Below, in pieces: positions 16,144-24,406 of a stretch of DNA of 60,056 nucleotides. The notes under the pieces were generated by a model, which worked only from the letters and a program-made list of their open reading frames with translations, had not been told where the DNA came from and made no database searches. The stretch is taken from NCBI GenBank assembly GCA_017544665.1, contig JAFYDS010000052.1, positions 1 to 60,056 of the forward strand, written 5' to 3'. Within the stretch, counting starts at the first letter, position 1; every line of letters begins with the position of its first letter. The stretch comes from Clostridia bacterium. GTDB lineage: Bacteria; Bacillota; Clostridia; Oscillospirales; Acutalibacteraceae. Made by a program: the position numbers and the translations under genes.

Positions 16144-17088
16144 TTAAAAGCGCCGCTCCTCCGGCAGATTGCTTTCGCTCACAATATAGTGCGGCCGGTT
16201 CTTGCTTTCGCCGTACACGCGCGCGAGGTATTCGCCGAACACGCCGATCGTCAGCAGGATCCATCCCGCCAGAAACAGCACCGCGAACAAAACGCCGAGC
16301 GACCCGGGCACCAATACGCCGCACAGCCGGATGATCAGCAGCACGAGCGCGAACAGCACCGACAGCGCCAGCAGCCCCAGCCCGCCGTACAGCGGCAGTT
16401 TCAGCGGGAGATCAGTATAGGCAAAGATCCCGTCTGCCGCGTAGGAAAGCAGCTTTTTATAATTCCACTTCGTGTCGCCCGCCGCGCGCGCAGCGTTCTC
16501 GTGCGGGAACCACTTCGTCTTGAATCCGACAAAGGCGAACATCCCCTTCGTAAACCGCCGGTGTTCGCTGAGCGAGAGGATCGCGTCGGCGACCTTGCGC
16601 TTCATGACGCGGAAATCCTGTGCGCCGGGGTCGATCTCGACTTCGCTGATCCGGTTTGCGGCGCGGTAGAACGCGTCGGAAAGCTTGCTTTTGAGCTTGC
16701 CTTCGCCCGCGCGGTCGGTCCGTTTCGCCGCGGCGACGTCATAGCCCTCTTCGATTGCGGCAAGCATCGGGCCGAGCAAGGCCGGTCTGTGCTGCAGGTC
16801 GGCGTCGAGAATCGCGACAAGCTCCCCTTTTGACGCGCGCAGTCCCGCCAGCATAGCGGCTTCCTTGCCGAAGTTGCGCGAAAACGAAAGGTACCGCACC
16901 GCGCTGTCGCGCAAAGCGAACTGCTTGAGCAGCCCAAGCGTGCCGTCGGCGCTCCCGTCGTCGACAAAGATCAGCGTCGCGCGGTAGCCCGGCAGCGTTT
17001 GCAGCGTCCGCTTTACCGTTTCGTAAAACTGCGGCAGTACCGCCTCTTCGTTATAGCAGGGTACGATCAGATCGAGCGTTTTCATCAT
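16144..17088 (-). CDS. Family 2 glycosyltransferase (DPM1/GtrB-type), membrane-bound
   Basis: A 314-residue GT2 enzyme. The GT-A domain has LIVPCYNEEAVLPQFYE (about 6-22), FVDDGSADGT (about 41-50), FSRNFGKEAAMLAG (about 69-82) and the metal-binding DADLQHRP (about 95-102). The C-terminal part has two transmembrane helices (about 234-260 and 268-290). This is the polyprenyl-phosphate mannose/glucose synthase architecture (GtrB, DPM1), which loads a sugar onto undecaprenyl phosphate for wall-polymer or teichoic-acid decoration. It starts 22 bp after the HAD-glycerate kinase gene and lies 42 bp before the Cys-repeat gene, so all three are probably co-transcribed. ATG-ATG doublet at the start; AGGAGAGATACC precedes it. 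Confidence 0.92.
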   Translation of the reverse strand: MMKTLDLIVPCYNEEAVLPQFYETVKRTLQTLPGYRATLIFVDDGSADGTLGLLKQFALRDSAVRYLSFSRNFGKEAAMLAGLRASKGELVAILDADLQHRPALLGPMLAAIEEGYDVAAAKRTDRAGEGKLKSKLSDAFYRAANRISEVEIDPGAQDFRVMKRKVADAILSLSEHRRFTKGMFAFVGFKTKWFPHENAARAAGDTKWNYKKLLSYAADGIFAYTDLPLKLPLYGGLGLLALSVLFALVLLIIRLCGVLVPGSLGVLFAVLFLAGWILLTIGVFGEYLARVYGESKNRPHYIVSESNLPEERRF

Positions 17089-17110
17089 GGTATCTCTCCT
17101 GTCGAAAGTG

Positions 17111-18859
17111 TTAGATCTCTATGCGCTTTGCGGCGCGGATCAGGTCGGCTTTCGCCGACTCCTTGATCTCGTCAAACGGCAAATGCCGGTCGTTCGTTTC
17201 ATAGACCGCCGCGATCCCGGCGGCCGCAACGTCTTCTTTGTTTGCGTCGAGCAGGCCCACGACGGCGATCACCGGCGTGCTGCCGGCGCGTTTCGCGACG
17301 CCGAAGGGCGCCTTGCCCATCAGGCTCTGCGCGTCCATCTTGCCTTCGCCCGTGATGATGAGGTCGGCGGTCTTCGCCTTCTCTTCAAAATGCGCCGCGT
17401 CCAACAGGCAGTCGATCCCGCTGACGAGCGTCGCGCCGCAGAACGCCTTGAGCGCGAAGCCCAGACCGCCCGCCGCGCCCGCGCCGGGGAAAACGGCTTC
17501 GTCCTTGCCGACCACGGCTGCCGCCGCTGCGGCGAGGGTTTGCAGCCCCTTGTCGAGCAGCTGCACATCCGCGGGCGACGCGCCCTTTTGCGGGGCGTAG
17601 ATGTACGCCGCGCCGCGCGGACCGCAAAGCGGGTTTTCCACGTCGCAGAGCACCCGCAATGTGCAGTGTTTCACGCGCGGATCGAACCGCGAAAGGTCGA
17701 TCGTTTTCAGTTTTATAAGGCTCCCCCCGCCGGGCGGGAGTTCGGTTCCTTTTTCGTCAAGGAACCGCGCGCCGAGCGCCGCGAGAAAACCGGTCCCGCC
17801 GTCGGTCATGGCGGAGCCGCCGAGGCCGAGCAGGATCGTTTTGCAGCCGCTGTCGAGCGCGGCACGGACAAGTTCCCCCGTCCCGTAGGAGGATGCGCGC
17901 AGGGCGTCGTTCTGCTGTTCAATCGCGATCCCGCTTGCCGCCGCGGTTTCCACCACAGCCGTGCCGTCAGGCAAAAGCGCCCACGCCGCTTCGACCGGGT
18001 GCCCGAGCGGGCTTTTGGCGGTCATGTATTGCTTTTCGCCGCCGAAGATCTCAAGATAGGCGTCCACGGTGCCCTCTCCTCCGTCGGCGATCGGGAGACA
18101 GACCGCGGTCAGCGCCGGGGCTCTTTCGCGGAGCACAGCTGCGACTGTGTGCGCGACCGTTGTCGCGGAGAGCGTCCCCTTGAAGGAGTCCGGCGCGATC
18201 AAAACGGTCTTGCCGCCGCGCACAGCGCGCAGCACGCCGCGCAGATCATCGCAGACCGGGCAGCCCGTGGTCTCCAGCCGGGCGCGGCTGTTGTGTCCGC
18301 GGGAAACGAGGATACAGTCGCAGCCGATCGCCTGCGCCGTTTCAAAGTCGTGGGTCGTGTCGCCGACAAACAGCGTGCGGCGCGGGTCCACCTTTCTGTT
18401 CGCGAGCCAGTCGCGCGCGACGGCGACCTTGCTTTTGCCGAGGTTGTTTTCGCTGCCGAGAACGTCGTTGAAGCGGTCGGAGAGCCCGTAGGACGCGACC
18501 TGCTTTTGCAAAAGATCGTGCTCCGTCGCGGAGATCACGACCTGCTTTGCTCCGTCTTTCGCGAGCGCATCCAACACCGGGACCGCGTCGCTAAAGAGCG
18601 CCGCCTCATGGAGCTTTGACGCGTAGAGGTCGGCGTATTCGCAGGCGACCGCGGCGTAGTCCTCTTTGGAAAAATCGAAGCCGAGCGACCGGTAAAAGTC
18701 GATGATCGGGAAGGCGAAATGCGCGAGATAATAATCGCGGTCGGCGCGCTCAAACAGCCCGCGACGGCGCAGCAGCTCGTTTTCCACCGACAGATTCAGT
18801 TCCAGATCGTCCAGCAGCGTGCCGTTCCAGTCCCACAGCACAAAGTCATACCGCCGCAT
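17111..18859 (-). CDS. Fused HAD phosphatase (phosphoglycolate phosphatase-like) and glycerate 2-kinase
   Basis: A 582-residue two-domain enzyme. Residues 1 to about 205 are a HAD hydrolase: DWNGTLLDD (motif I with both Asp), VISATEHDLL (motif II) and FVGDTTHDFETAQAIG (motif IV), as in phosphoglycolate phosphatase. Residues about 215-582 are a GlxK-type glycerate kinase: VLIAPDSFKGTLSA, PIADGGEGTVDA, LGLGGSAMTDGGTGFLAALG and IITGEGKMDAQSL. The frame is continuous through the junction with no stop or slippery run. These are normally separate proteins. The fusion would join phosphoglycolate clearance with 2-phosphoglycerate formation. ATG 18859 follows GGGAGGTGCGCGC; a longer upstream frame runs through the promoter. 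First gene of the operon leading to the glycosyltransferase and Cys-repeat protein. Confidence 0.88.
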   Translation of the reverse strand: MRRYDFVLWDWNGTLLDDLELNLSVENELLRRRGLFERADRDYYLAHFAFPIIDFYRSLGFDFSKEDYAAVACEYADLYASKLHEAALFSDAVPVLDALAKDGAKQVVISATEHDLLQKQVASYGLSDRFNDVLGSENNLGKSKVAVARDWLANRKVDPRRTLFVGDTTHDFETAQAIGCDCILVSRGHNSRARLETTGCPVCDDLRGVLRAVRGGKTVLIAPDSFKGTLSATTVAHTVAAVLRERAPALTAVCLPIADGGEGTVDAYLEIFGGEKQYMTAKSPLGHPVEAAWALLPDGTAVVETAAASGIAIEQQNDALRASSYGTGELVRAALDSGCKTILLGLGGSAMTDGGTGFLAALGARFLDEKGTELPPGGGSLIKLKTIDLSRFDPRVKHCTLRVLCDVENPLCGPRGAAYIYAPQKGASPADVQLLDKGLQTLAAAAAAVVGKDEAVFPGAGAAGGLGFALKAFCGATLVSGIDCLLDAAHFEEKAKTADLIITGEGKMDAQSLMGKAPFGVAKRAGSTPVIAVVGLLDANKEDVAAAGIAAVYETNDRHLPFDEIKESAKADLIRAAKRIEI

Positions 18860-18889
18860 GCGCGCACCTCCCTTTTGTTGATTCATTTT

Positions 18890-18918
18890 ATTGTACCACA
18901 AACCGCGCCGCAGTGCAA
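18890..18918 (-). promoter_or_regulatory. Promoter of the HAD-glycerate kinase operon
   Basis: TTGCAC (18913-18918), 17 nt ending TTTGTGG, TACAAT (18890-18895) on the minus strand. It begins immediately after the terminator of the preceding gene. Confidence 0.8.
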
Positions 18919-18953
18919 GAAAAAAGCGGCACGAAACTGTCGTTTCGTGCCGC
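18919..18953 (-). terminator. Intrinsic terminator of the membrane protein gene
   Basis: A perfect 12-bp stem GCGGCACGAAAC/GTTTCGTGCCGC with a 4-nt loop (18926-18953), followed on the minus strand by TTTTTTC. Confidence 0.93.
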
Positions 18954-18964
18954 AAAGATCGCTG

Positions 18965-20752
18965 TTATTTTACATCCGTTGCGTTGAGGATCGATCCGCT
19001 CGCCTTTTCGTAGGTGATCGTCACTTCGTCGCCCTCGTTGAGAATGATCACGTTCTCCGCCTGTGACGCTGTGATGCGGAAGTACTTTTTGCTGCCTTCC
19101 ACCTGCAGGAAATAGACGGATTCGCCACCGAGGACCGCCGTGCGGATGTCGCTCACCTTACCGGTGATCGTCTTGGTCGTATCGACCGGCTGCGCGTCGG
19201 GCGTCGGGTTGTCGGGATCGTTGTTGTCGGTCGCTTCCTTGATCTCGTCGATATCAACGTCGATCTTGATGTTGTTCTGCTTGAGCTTTTGCACATAGGC
19301 TTCCATGCACTCCGCGATCGTTTCGCCGGTGACGACGACCTGATAGTTCTGGACGTTGACCATCGCGTAGCGCTTGACGAGGGACGAGGTGTCCTTCAGC
19401 GACATGAAGTAGGTCGGCTGGCCGCTGATGTTCAGCAGAATCGGGAAGGTGGCGCGGTAGCCGTAGTCCTGGACGACGCCTTCCGCGGAGGACGCCGCCG
19501 AGTATTCCTTCGCGCCGGAGACCTCATAGAAGTTCGCTTCCTTCGTACGCATGTTGACGAGCACGAAGCCGATGATCGCCTGGTCGCCGGAAACGGAGGT
19601 GACGCCGGTGTACATATACACGTCGTCGTTCACCGCGAGGAAGTTGGAGCCTTCCGTCGCGACCTTCACGCCGTCCTGGACGATGATGGAGTTGATGAAG
19701 CCGCCGCCGTATTTGCCGTGATAGTTATACTGCTCGACAAGCAGGCTGTTGGAATAGATCACGTCGATCCACTGCAGCGCCGGGTCGTTCTTCACTTCGT
19801 CCAGTGTGTATTCCGCGCTTTCGCCGGTGATCGCGTTGACGAGCACGACGCCCTTGACGTCCGTGCCGCCGAACAGACCGATCGTCTTATCGAGCACCGG
19901 GCACAGCCAGAACGGTTCGCCCGCTTCGTCGATCTCGAAGTGCGGCTCGTCGAAGATATAGGTCGGGTACTTGAAGCGCATGTGGCGCATCAGGAATTTG
20001 CTGAAATGCTCCTCGGTGGAGAAGCGGATATAGCTGCCTTCAGGCAGGAGCACGAGATCCGCCTTCTGCGTGACCATGTCGACCACGATATAGCCCGGGA
20101 AGCCCGTGCCGGTGTTCTTGAGCCACTTGAAGATGTCGCCGTAGGCGAGGGTCGTCACACGGACGGGGGCATTCTTGTAGTTGATCTGGGTGAACTTGCC
20201 GGACAGCTCGAACTGCGAGACCTTGTTGATCGAGCTCAGGTCGCCGAGCGCACGGTTGGCGAGCGCGGCGGCCGCCGCGTCGTCGAGGACGGGCACGCTC
20301 TGGAAGTTCGCTTCCGCCACGTCGCTGACAAAGGTCTTGCTTTCGTCCACGTCAATGATCCGGCTGTAGGAGTTCGCGCGGAAGATGACGGAGGAGATCA
20401 GCATACCGACGCCGACCACGACCGCCAGCAGCAGAATGATCGCGCCGGGGACCAGCGCCTGCTTCTTGACATAGACCGTGTATTCGGGCTTCGCGATCAC
20501 GCCGGAGAGCAGCACCTGCAGCGCAACGTAGATCAGCGCGACCACGCCGAAGTACATATACATGTCGGTGCTTTTGAAGTTCATCGCCGGCAGCATGAAG
20601 TAATAGGCGATCACGGCGCCGATGATCGTGCCGATGATCGAGATCACGGTCTTGATGCCGGCTTTTTTCGGCGCGAGGTAAGCGTCTTTACCGCTGCCCT
20701 TGCCTTTGCCGGAGGAACCGCTTTGCGAAAAATCAACTTTAATGGGATCCAT
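18965..20752 (-). CDS. Membrane protein of unknown function
   Basis: A 595-residue protein I do not recognise. ATG 20752 follows AGAGAGGGTACT. The N-terminus is a Gly/Ser/Lys-rich cytosolic tail (about 1-30). Three transmembrane helices follow (about 33-53, 65-86 and 99-124). The remaining 470 residues are mostly beta-rich and probably extracytoplasmic, with segments such as LPEGSYIRFSTEEHFSKFL and GYIVVDMVTQKADLVL that suggest tandem PepSY-like or propeller folds. The last 75 residues (KTITGKVSDIRTAVLGG ... EGDEVTITYE) look like a small OB-like beta barrel. It has its own consensus-type promoter and a perfect terminator, so it is a single-gene unit. A role in envelope function is likely only from topology. 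Confidence 0.75.
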   Translation of the reverse strand: MDPIKVDFSQSGSSGKGKGSGKDAYLAPKKAGIKTVISIIGTIIGAVIAYYFMLPAMNFKSTDMYMYFGVVALIYVALQVLLSGVIAKPEYTVYVKKQALVPGAIILLLAVVVGVGMLISSVIFRANSYSRIIDVDESKTFVSDVAEANFQSVPVLDDAAAAALANRALGDLSSINKVSQFELSGKFTQINYKNAPVRVTTLAYGDIFKWLKNTGTGFPGYIVVDMVTQKADLVLLPEGSYIRFSTEEHFSKFLMRHMRFKYPTYIFDEPHFEIDEAGEPFWLCPVLDKTIGLFGGTDVKGVVLVNAITGESAEYTLDEVKNDPALQWIDVIYSNSLLVEQYNYHGKYGGGFINSIIVQDGVKVATEGSNFLAVNDDVYMYTGVTSVSGDQAIIGFVLVNMRTKEANFYEVSGAKEYSAASSAEGVVQDYGYRATFPILLNISGQPTYFMSLKDTSSLVKRYAMVNVQNYQVVVTGETIAECMEAYVQKLKQNNIKIDVDIDEIKEATDNNDPDNPTPDAQPVDTTKTITGKVSDIRTAVLGGESVYFLQVEGSKKYFRITASQAENVIILNEGDEVTITYEKASGSILNATDVK

Positions 20753-20805
20753 AGTACCCTCTCTTTCCGCATGGCGCGCCATGCCTGTCAGTTCTATACT
20801 TCCCT

Positions 20806-20834
20806 ATTATACCGAAGGGAACACAAAAAAGCAA
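20806..20834 (-). promoter_or_regulatory. Promoter of the membrane protein gene
   Basis: TTGCTT (20829-20834), 17 nt, TATAAT (20806-20811) on the minus strand. Confidence 0.75.
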
Positions 20835-20844
20835 TGAATATTTT

Positions 20845-21432
20845 TTAAACGCTTTGCTGTTCGTCGAGACTGAGATAGAAGCCGCCGAGGAAGTCCTCCA
20901 AAAACGCGTCCGCCTCGGGCAGCTGCATTTTGGCGACCGCCGCCTTTGTCGCGTCGAGCGCGAGCCGGAACTCGCGGTTGCCCGCCTGCTCCTCCTCGAT
21001 ACACTTGATCAGCGCGGCGATCTTGTCCGCCGCCTTGACGATCCGCCAGAGATACGCGTCGCGCTCTTCGCGGAAGAACGCCGCGCGGTAGCTGTCGCGC
21101 AGATCCTCCGGCAGCATGGAAAGCAACCGGTCGCAGGCTTCTTTTTCCACCTGCAAAAACGCGTCGTGCAGCGCGTCGGAGTGGTACTTCACCGGCGTCG
21201 GCATATCGCCTGTGATGATCTCGGGCATATCGTGATACAGGCCGAGAAACGCGGCGCGCTCCGCGTTGACATCGCCGCCGAAGCGGGTGTTTTTGATCAG
21301 CGCGATGGCGTGCGCGATCGCGGCGACGTCCGCGCTGTGCTCGCTGAGGTTTTCCTGCCGCGTGTTGCGCATCAGCGCCCAGCGGTCGATATATTTCATC
21401 CGCGCGAACATGGAAAAGAAGTTATAATTCAT
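20845..21432 (-). CDS. YfbR-like HD-domain 5'-deoxynucleotidase
   Basis: A 195-residue HD-domain hydrolase. The metal-site residues are visible: His in NLSEHSADVAAIAHA (about 27-41), the HD pair in FLGLYHDMPEIITGD (about 63-77) and the distal Asp in VKAADKIAALIKCIEE (about 139-154). The pattern and length match YfbR, which dephosphorylates deoxynucleoside 5'-monophosphates in the cytosol. ATG 21432 follows GGGAGGTGCTTTCT; the upstream in-frame codons have no ribosome binding site. It has its own promoter (21462-21491). No terminator is visible between its stop and the promoter of the next gene, which is 13 bp away. Confidence 0.88.
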   Translation of the reverse strand: MNYNFFSMFARMKYIDRWALMRNTRQENLSEHSADVAAIAHAIALIKNTRFGGDVNAERAAFLGLYHDMPEIITGDMPTPVKYHSDALHDAFLQVEKEACDRLLSMLPEDLRDSYRAAFFREERDAYLWRIVKAADKIAALIKCIEEEQAGNREFRLALDATKAAVAKMQLPEADAFLEDFLGGFYLSLDEQQSV

Positions 21433-21461
21433 AGAAAGCACCTCCCGTGTGCGTTGCAATT

Positions 21462-21491
21462 ATTGTAGCACAAACGAAGAAGGAAAGTCAA
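21462..21491 (-). promoter_or_regulatory. Promoter of the YfbR-like gene
   Basis: TTGACT (21486-21491), 18 nt, TACAAT (21462-21467) on the minus strand, with TGTGC before the -10. Confidence 0.7.
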
Positions 21492-21499
21492 CCTGTTGC

Positions 21500-23242
21500 T
21501 TACTCCATGCCCTTATACAGCCGCGCGTAGATCCCGCCTTTTGCCAGCAGCTCGTCGTGCGTGCCCTCTTCCTCGATCCCGTTTTCGGTCAGCACGAGGA
21601 TGCGCGACGCGTTGCGGATCGTCGTCAGACGGTGAGCGATCGTGAACGTCGTGCGGCCGACAGACAGCGCGCGCAGCGACCGCTGGACCAGCTGTTCGCT
21701 CTCGTTGTCGAGCGAGCTGGTCGCCTCGTCGAGGATCAGCACCGGCGGATTCTTGAGGAACACCCGTGCGATGGAGATGCGCTGCTTTTGTCCGCCGGAG
21801 AGCATCACGCCGCGCTCACCGACAAAGGTGTCGTACTGCTGCGGGAGCTTTTCGATGAATTCGTCCGCGCCGGCGAGATGCGCCGCGTGGCGGATCTCCT
21901 CCATCGTCGCACCGGGCTTGCCGTAGCGGATATTGTCCGCCACCGTGCCGGAGAACAGATAGACGTCCTGCTCGACGACGCCGACCGCCCCGCGCAGGGA
22001 CGCGAGATTGAGCGAGCGGATGTCCTTGCCGTCGAGGGTGATCTCGCCCGCCGTCAGGTCATAGAAGCGGGAGATCAGGCTGCACATCGTGGTCTTGCCG
22101 CTGCCCGAGGGACCGACGACCGCCACGTTTTCGCCCGGCCGGACCGTCAGATCGAGGTGCTCGAGCACGTCGCCCTTCTCTTTATCGTAGCTGAACGTCA
22201 CGTCGGAAAAGACGATCTCGCCCTTTACGTCGCCGAGGTCGGCGAGCGTCCCGTCGTAGCCCGGCTCCGGCTCGACCGTCATCACCTCGGCGAAGCGCTC
22301 GATGCCGGTCATGCCCTTTTCAAACTGCTCGGTGAATTCCACGATGCGCTTGATCGCGGCGATCAGCATCGCGACATAGAGGAAGTACGCCGTGTAATCG
22401 GCGGTCGTGATCTGCTTTTTCATCACGAACACACCGCCGAGGAAGAGCATCACCACATACATCAGCCCGTCGAAAAGGCGCACCATCGCGTTGAGCCGCG
22501 CCATATAGCGGTAGGAGTCCCGCTGGACGCCGGCAAGCCTTGCGCTCTCCGCGTTGAACTGGGCGCTCTCCTCTTCTTCGCCGGAAAACGATTTGACCAC
22601 GCGGATGCCCAAAAGGGCGTTTTCGGTCTTCGCGTTAACGTCGCCCGCGATCTCGCGCCGCGCTTTGAACACCGCCCGCATCTTGCGGCGGAAATACATC
22701 GTGCCGAAGAACATGAACGGCAGCAGCACGAACGCCGCCGCGGTCAGCGGCAGGTTGATCGTGCAAAGGAAGCCGAAGCTGACGCAGATCTTGATCCCGA
22801 AGATGAAGAACTCCTCCGGACAGTGGTGCGAGAACTCCGCGATATCGAAGAGGTCCGTCGTGATCCGCGCCATCAGCTGGCCGACCTTGGTGTTGTCGTA
22901 ATAGCTGAACGGGACGCGCAGCAGGTGGGCGAACAGGTCCTCGCGCATATCGCGCTCGATCATCACGCCCATCGTGTGCCCGACATAGATCATATAATAG
23001 CCCGCGCAGACGTCCACGAGCTTCAGCGTCCCGTAGATCGCGGCGAGGGTCAGCACCAGCTGCAGAGAAAGCCGGGAAAAGTCGTCCAGCGCGACCGCCG
23101 TGATCCGCCGCACCAGCATCGGCAGCACGATCTCATTGAGCGTCGTCAGCGCGGCGCAGAACAGATCGAGCGCCACAACGCCCTTGTGCTTTCTGAAATA
23201 CGGCAAAAACCACTGCCGCAGCATGCCCTTGCGTTGTCCCAT
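21500..23242 (-). CDS. ABC exporter, fused permease and ATPase
   Basis: A 580-residue half-transporter. Residues about 15-310 form a six-helix type I exporter membrane domain starting MGQRKGMLRQWFLPYFRKHK. Residues about 340-580 are the ATPase: Walker A VGPSGSGKTT, signature LSGGQKQRISIARV, Walker B PVLILDEATSSLD and the switch His in FTIAHRLTTIRN. Such proteins (MsbA, MdlB, BmrA type) export lipids, drugs or peptides as dimers. No second half-transporter is adjacent, so it may work as a homodimer. ATG 23242 follows AAGGGAGCGACAGAT; the longer frame upstream passes through the promoter. No peptidase domain is present, so it is not a bacteriocin-processing exporter. Confidence 0.93.
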   Translation of the reverse strand: MGQRKGMLRQWFLPYFRKHKGVVALDLFCAALTTLNEIVLPMLVRRITAVALDDFSRLSLQLVLTLAAIYGTLKLVDVCAGYYMIYVGHTMGVMIERDMREDLFAHLLRVPFSYYDNTKVGQLMARITTDLFDIAEFSHHCPEEFFIFGIKICVSFGFLCTINLPLTAAAFVLLPFMFFGTMYFRRKMRAVFKARREIAGDVNAKTENALLGIRVVKSFSGEEEESAQFNAESARLAGVQRDSYRYMARLNAMVRLFDGLMYVVMLFLGGVFVMKKQITTADYTAYFLYVAMLIAAIKRIVEFTEQFEKGMTGIERFAEVMTVEPEPGYDGTLADLGDVKGEIVFSDVTFSYDKEKGDVLEHLDLTVRPGENVAVVGPSGSGKTTMCSLISRFYDLTAGEITLDGKDIRSLNLASLRGAVGVVEQDVYLFSGTVADNIRYGKPGATMEEIRHAAHLAGADEFIEKLPQQYDTFVGERGVMLSGGQKQRISIARVFLKNPPVLILDEATSSLDNESEQLVQRSLRALSVGRTTFTIAHRLTTIRNASRILVLTENGIEEEGTHDELLAKGGIYARLYKGME

Positions 23243-23275
23243 ATCTGTCGCTCCCTTCGTTTTTGCTTTTGCATC

Positions 23276-23304
23276 ATCGTACCACAAACCGCCGCGTCTT
23301 GCAA
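23276..23304 (-). promoter_or_regulatory. Promoter of the ABC exporter gene
   Basis: TTGCAA (23299-23304), 17 nt ending TTTGTGG, TACGAT (23276-23281) on the minus strand. Confidence 0.65.
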
Positions 23305-23335
23305 GCCGTCCGGGGAAAACAATTTTTAAAAATAC

Positions 23336-23364
23336 TTGCAACCCGCTCTTTCTTTTGCTACAAT
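23336..23364 (+). promoter_or_regulatory. Promoter of the secreted hydrolase gene
   Basis: TTGCAA (23336-23341), 17 nt, TACAAT (23359-23364) with TTTTGC before the -10. It lies back to back with the exporter promoter. Confidence 0.75.
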
Positions 23365-23397
23365 GAAACCACAATCAAGAATCAGGGAGGTCCTTTT

Positions 23398-24339
23398 ATG
23401 AAACATCTGCACCGCGCGCTCGTTTTGCTGCTTTCCCTTGCGCTGTTGCTGACGCTTTGTGTGCCCGTGTTCGCGCTCGGCACACAGCGGCTCGACCCGG
23501 ATCAGCCGTTCGAAAACAGCGCCTTTTTTGACTATGAAAGCTACCGCATCCATTACCGCGTCTTTCCCGCCGAAAACGCGAAGGATCAGATCTTCCTGAT
23601 CCACGGCTTCGCCCTGTCGTCCTACTGCTTCGTCGCGCTGGCGGAAGAGCTGGTTCAGGCGGGCTACACCTGCGTTTTGGCGGACCTGCCGGACTTCGGC
23701 TACTCTACCCGTGAGACGCAGGACACCGTAAAACTGCCGCGTGAAGAGATCATGCACGCCCTCATGACGTCGCTGAGCGACAAGCCGTGGTTCGTCGCGG
23801 GCCACTCGATGGGAGGTTACGTCGCCCTCGGCCTTGCCGAAAGCTACCCCGAGAGCGTGAAGAATGTGTTGCTCTACGGCACCTGCGGCAACGACGGCGC
23901 GCCGGACTTTGCGGTGAAGCTGATGGAAAATGACACCTGGTGCGCGCTGATCGGTCCCATGATGGAGACCGCCGGCAAATCGAAGCTGCTCGTGCGATTG
24001 CTGTACGTCTTCGCCTGCAACTCGCTTTCCTACGCCATGCACTATGACGCCAGCAAGATCACCGACCCCTACTATATCAAGGGCACCGGAACCGGCGCCA
24101 TCCGCAACTTCACGATGCTGCCGAAGACGAACTACGACTTCGTGCGGACGATGCCGCCGATCCTCTTTGTCAACGGCGACCATGATTACGTCATCACCGA
24201 CAGCAACCGCAAAAACATCCGCGCCGCGCTGCCGGAGAGCAGTGTGGACTACGTCGTCAAGGGCGCGGGTCACATGGTGATCGAGACCCACGCCGCCGAG
24301 ACCGCCCGGGTCACCGTGGACTTTTTGGCGGGGAAATAA
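23398..24339 (+). CDS. Secreted alpha/beta hydrolase
   Basis: A 313-residue exported serine hydrolase. ATG 23398 follows AGGGAGGTCCTTTT. Residues 1-26 are a signal peptide (MKHLHRALVLLLSLALLL...VFA). The alpha/beta fold is clear: FLIHGFALSSYCF with the oxyanion HGF (about 66-78), nucleophile GHSMGGYVALGLAE (about 136-149), an acid in FVNGDHDYV (about 257-265) and the catalytic His in GAGHMVIETH (about 288-297). The substrate is unknown; family members are esterases, lipases and haloperoxidase-like enzymes. The last 254 bp of this gene are repeated almost exactly at 25514-25767. A terminator-like hairpin follows the stop. Transcribed from its own promoter at 23336-23364. Confidence 0.9.
   Translation: MKHLHRALVLLLSLALLLTLCVPVFALGTQRLDPDQPFENSAFFDYESYRIHYRVFPAENAKDQIFLIHGFALSSYCFVALAEELVQAGYTCVLADLPDFGYSTRETQDTVKLPREEIMHALMTSLSDKPWFVAGHSMGGYVALGLAESYPESVKNVLLYGTCGNDGAPDFAVKLMENDTWCALIGPMMETAGKSKLLVRLLYVFACNSLSYAMHYDASKITDPYYIKGTGTGAIRNFTMLPKTNYDFVRTMPPILFVNGDHDYVITDSNRKNIRAALPESSVDYVVKGAGHMVIETHAAETARVTVDFLAGK
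24086..24339 (+). repeat. 3' end of hydrolase gene, copy A of a 254-bp direct repeat
   Basis: This segment reappears at 25514-25767 with no indels (offset 1,428 bp) and, by eye, five substitutions including the stop codon (TAA versus TGA). Sequence before and after the repeat is unrelated in the two places. Confidence 0.93.
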
Positions 24340-24351
24340 GACACAAAAAGC

Positions 24352-24375
24352 GCGGTTCTGCCAAAGCAGAACCGC
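24352..24375 (+). terminator. Terminator-like hairpin after the hydrolase gene
   Basis: A perfect 10-bp stem GCGGTTCTGC/GCAGAACCGC with loop CAAA. The tract after it is only moderately T-rich (TTGCTGCGTTT), so termination may be partial and the next gene may be reached by read-through. Confidence 0.55.
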
Positions 24376-24406
24376 TTGCTGCGTTTCACTTACAGGAGGA
24401 ACAAAT

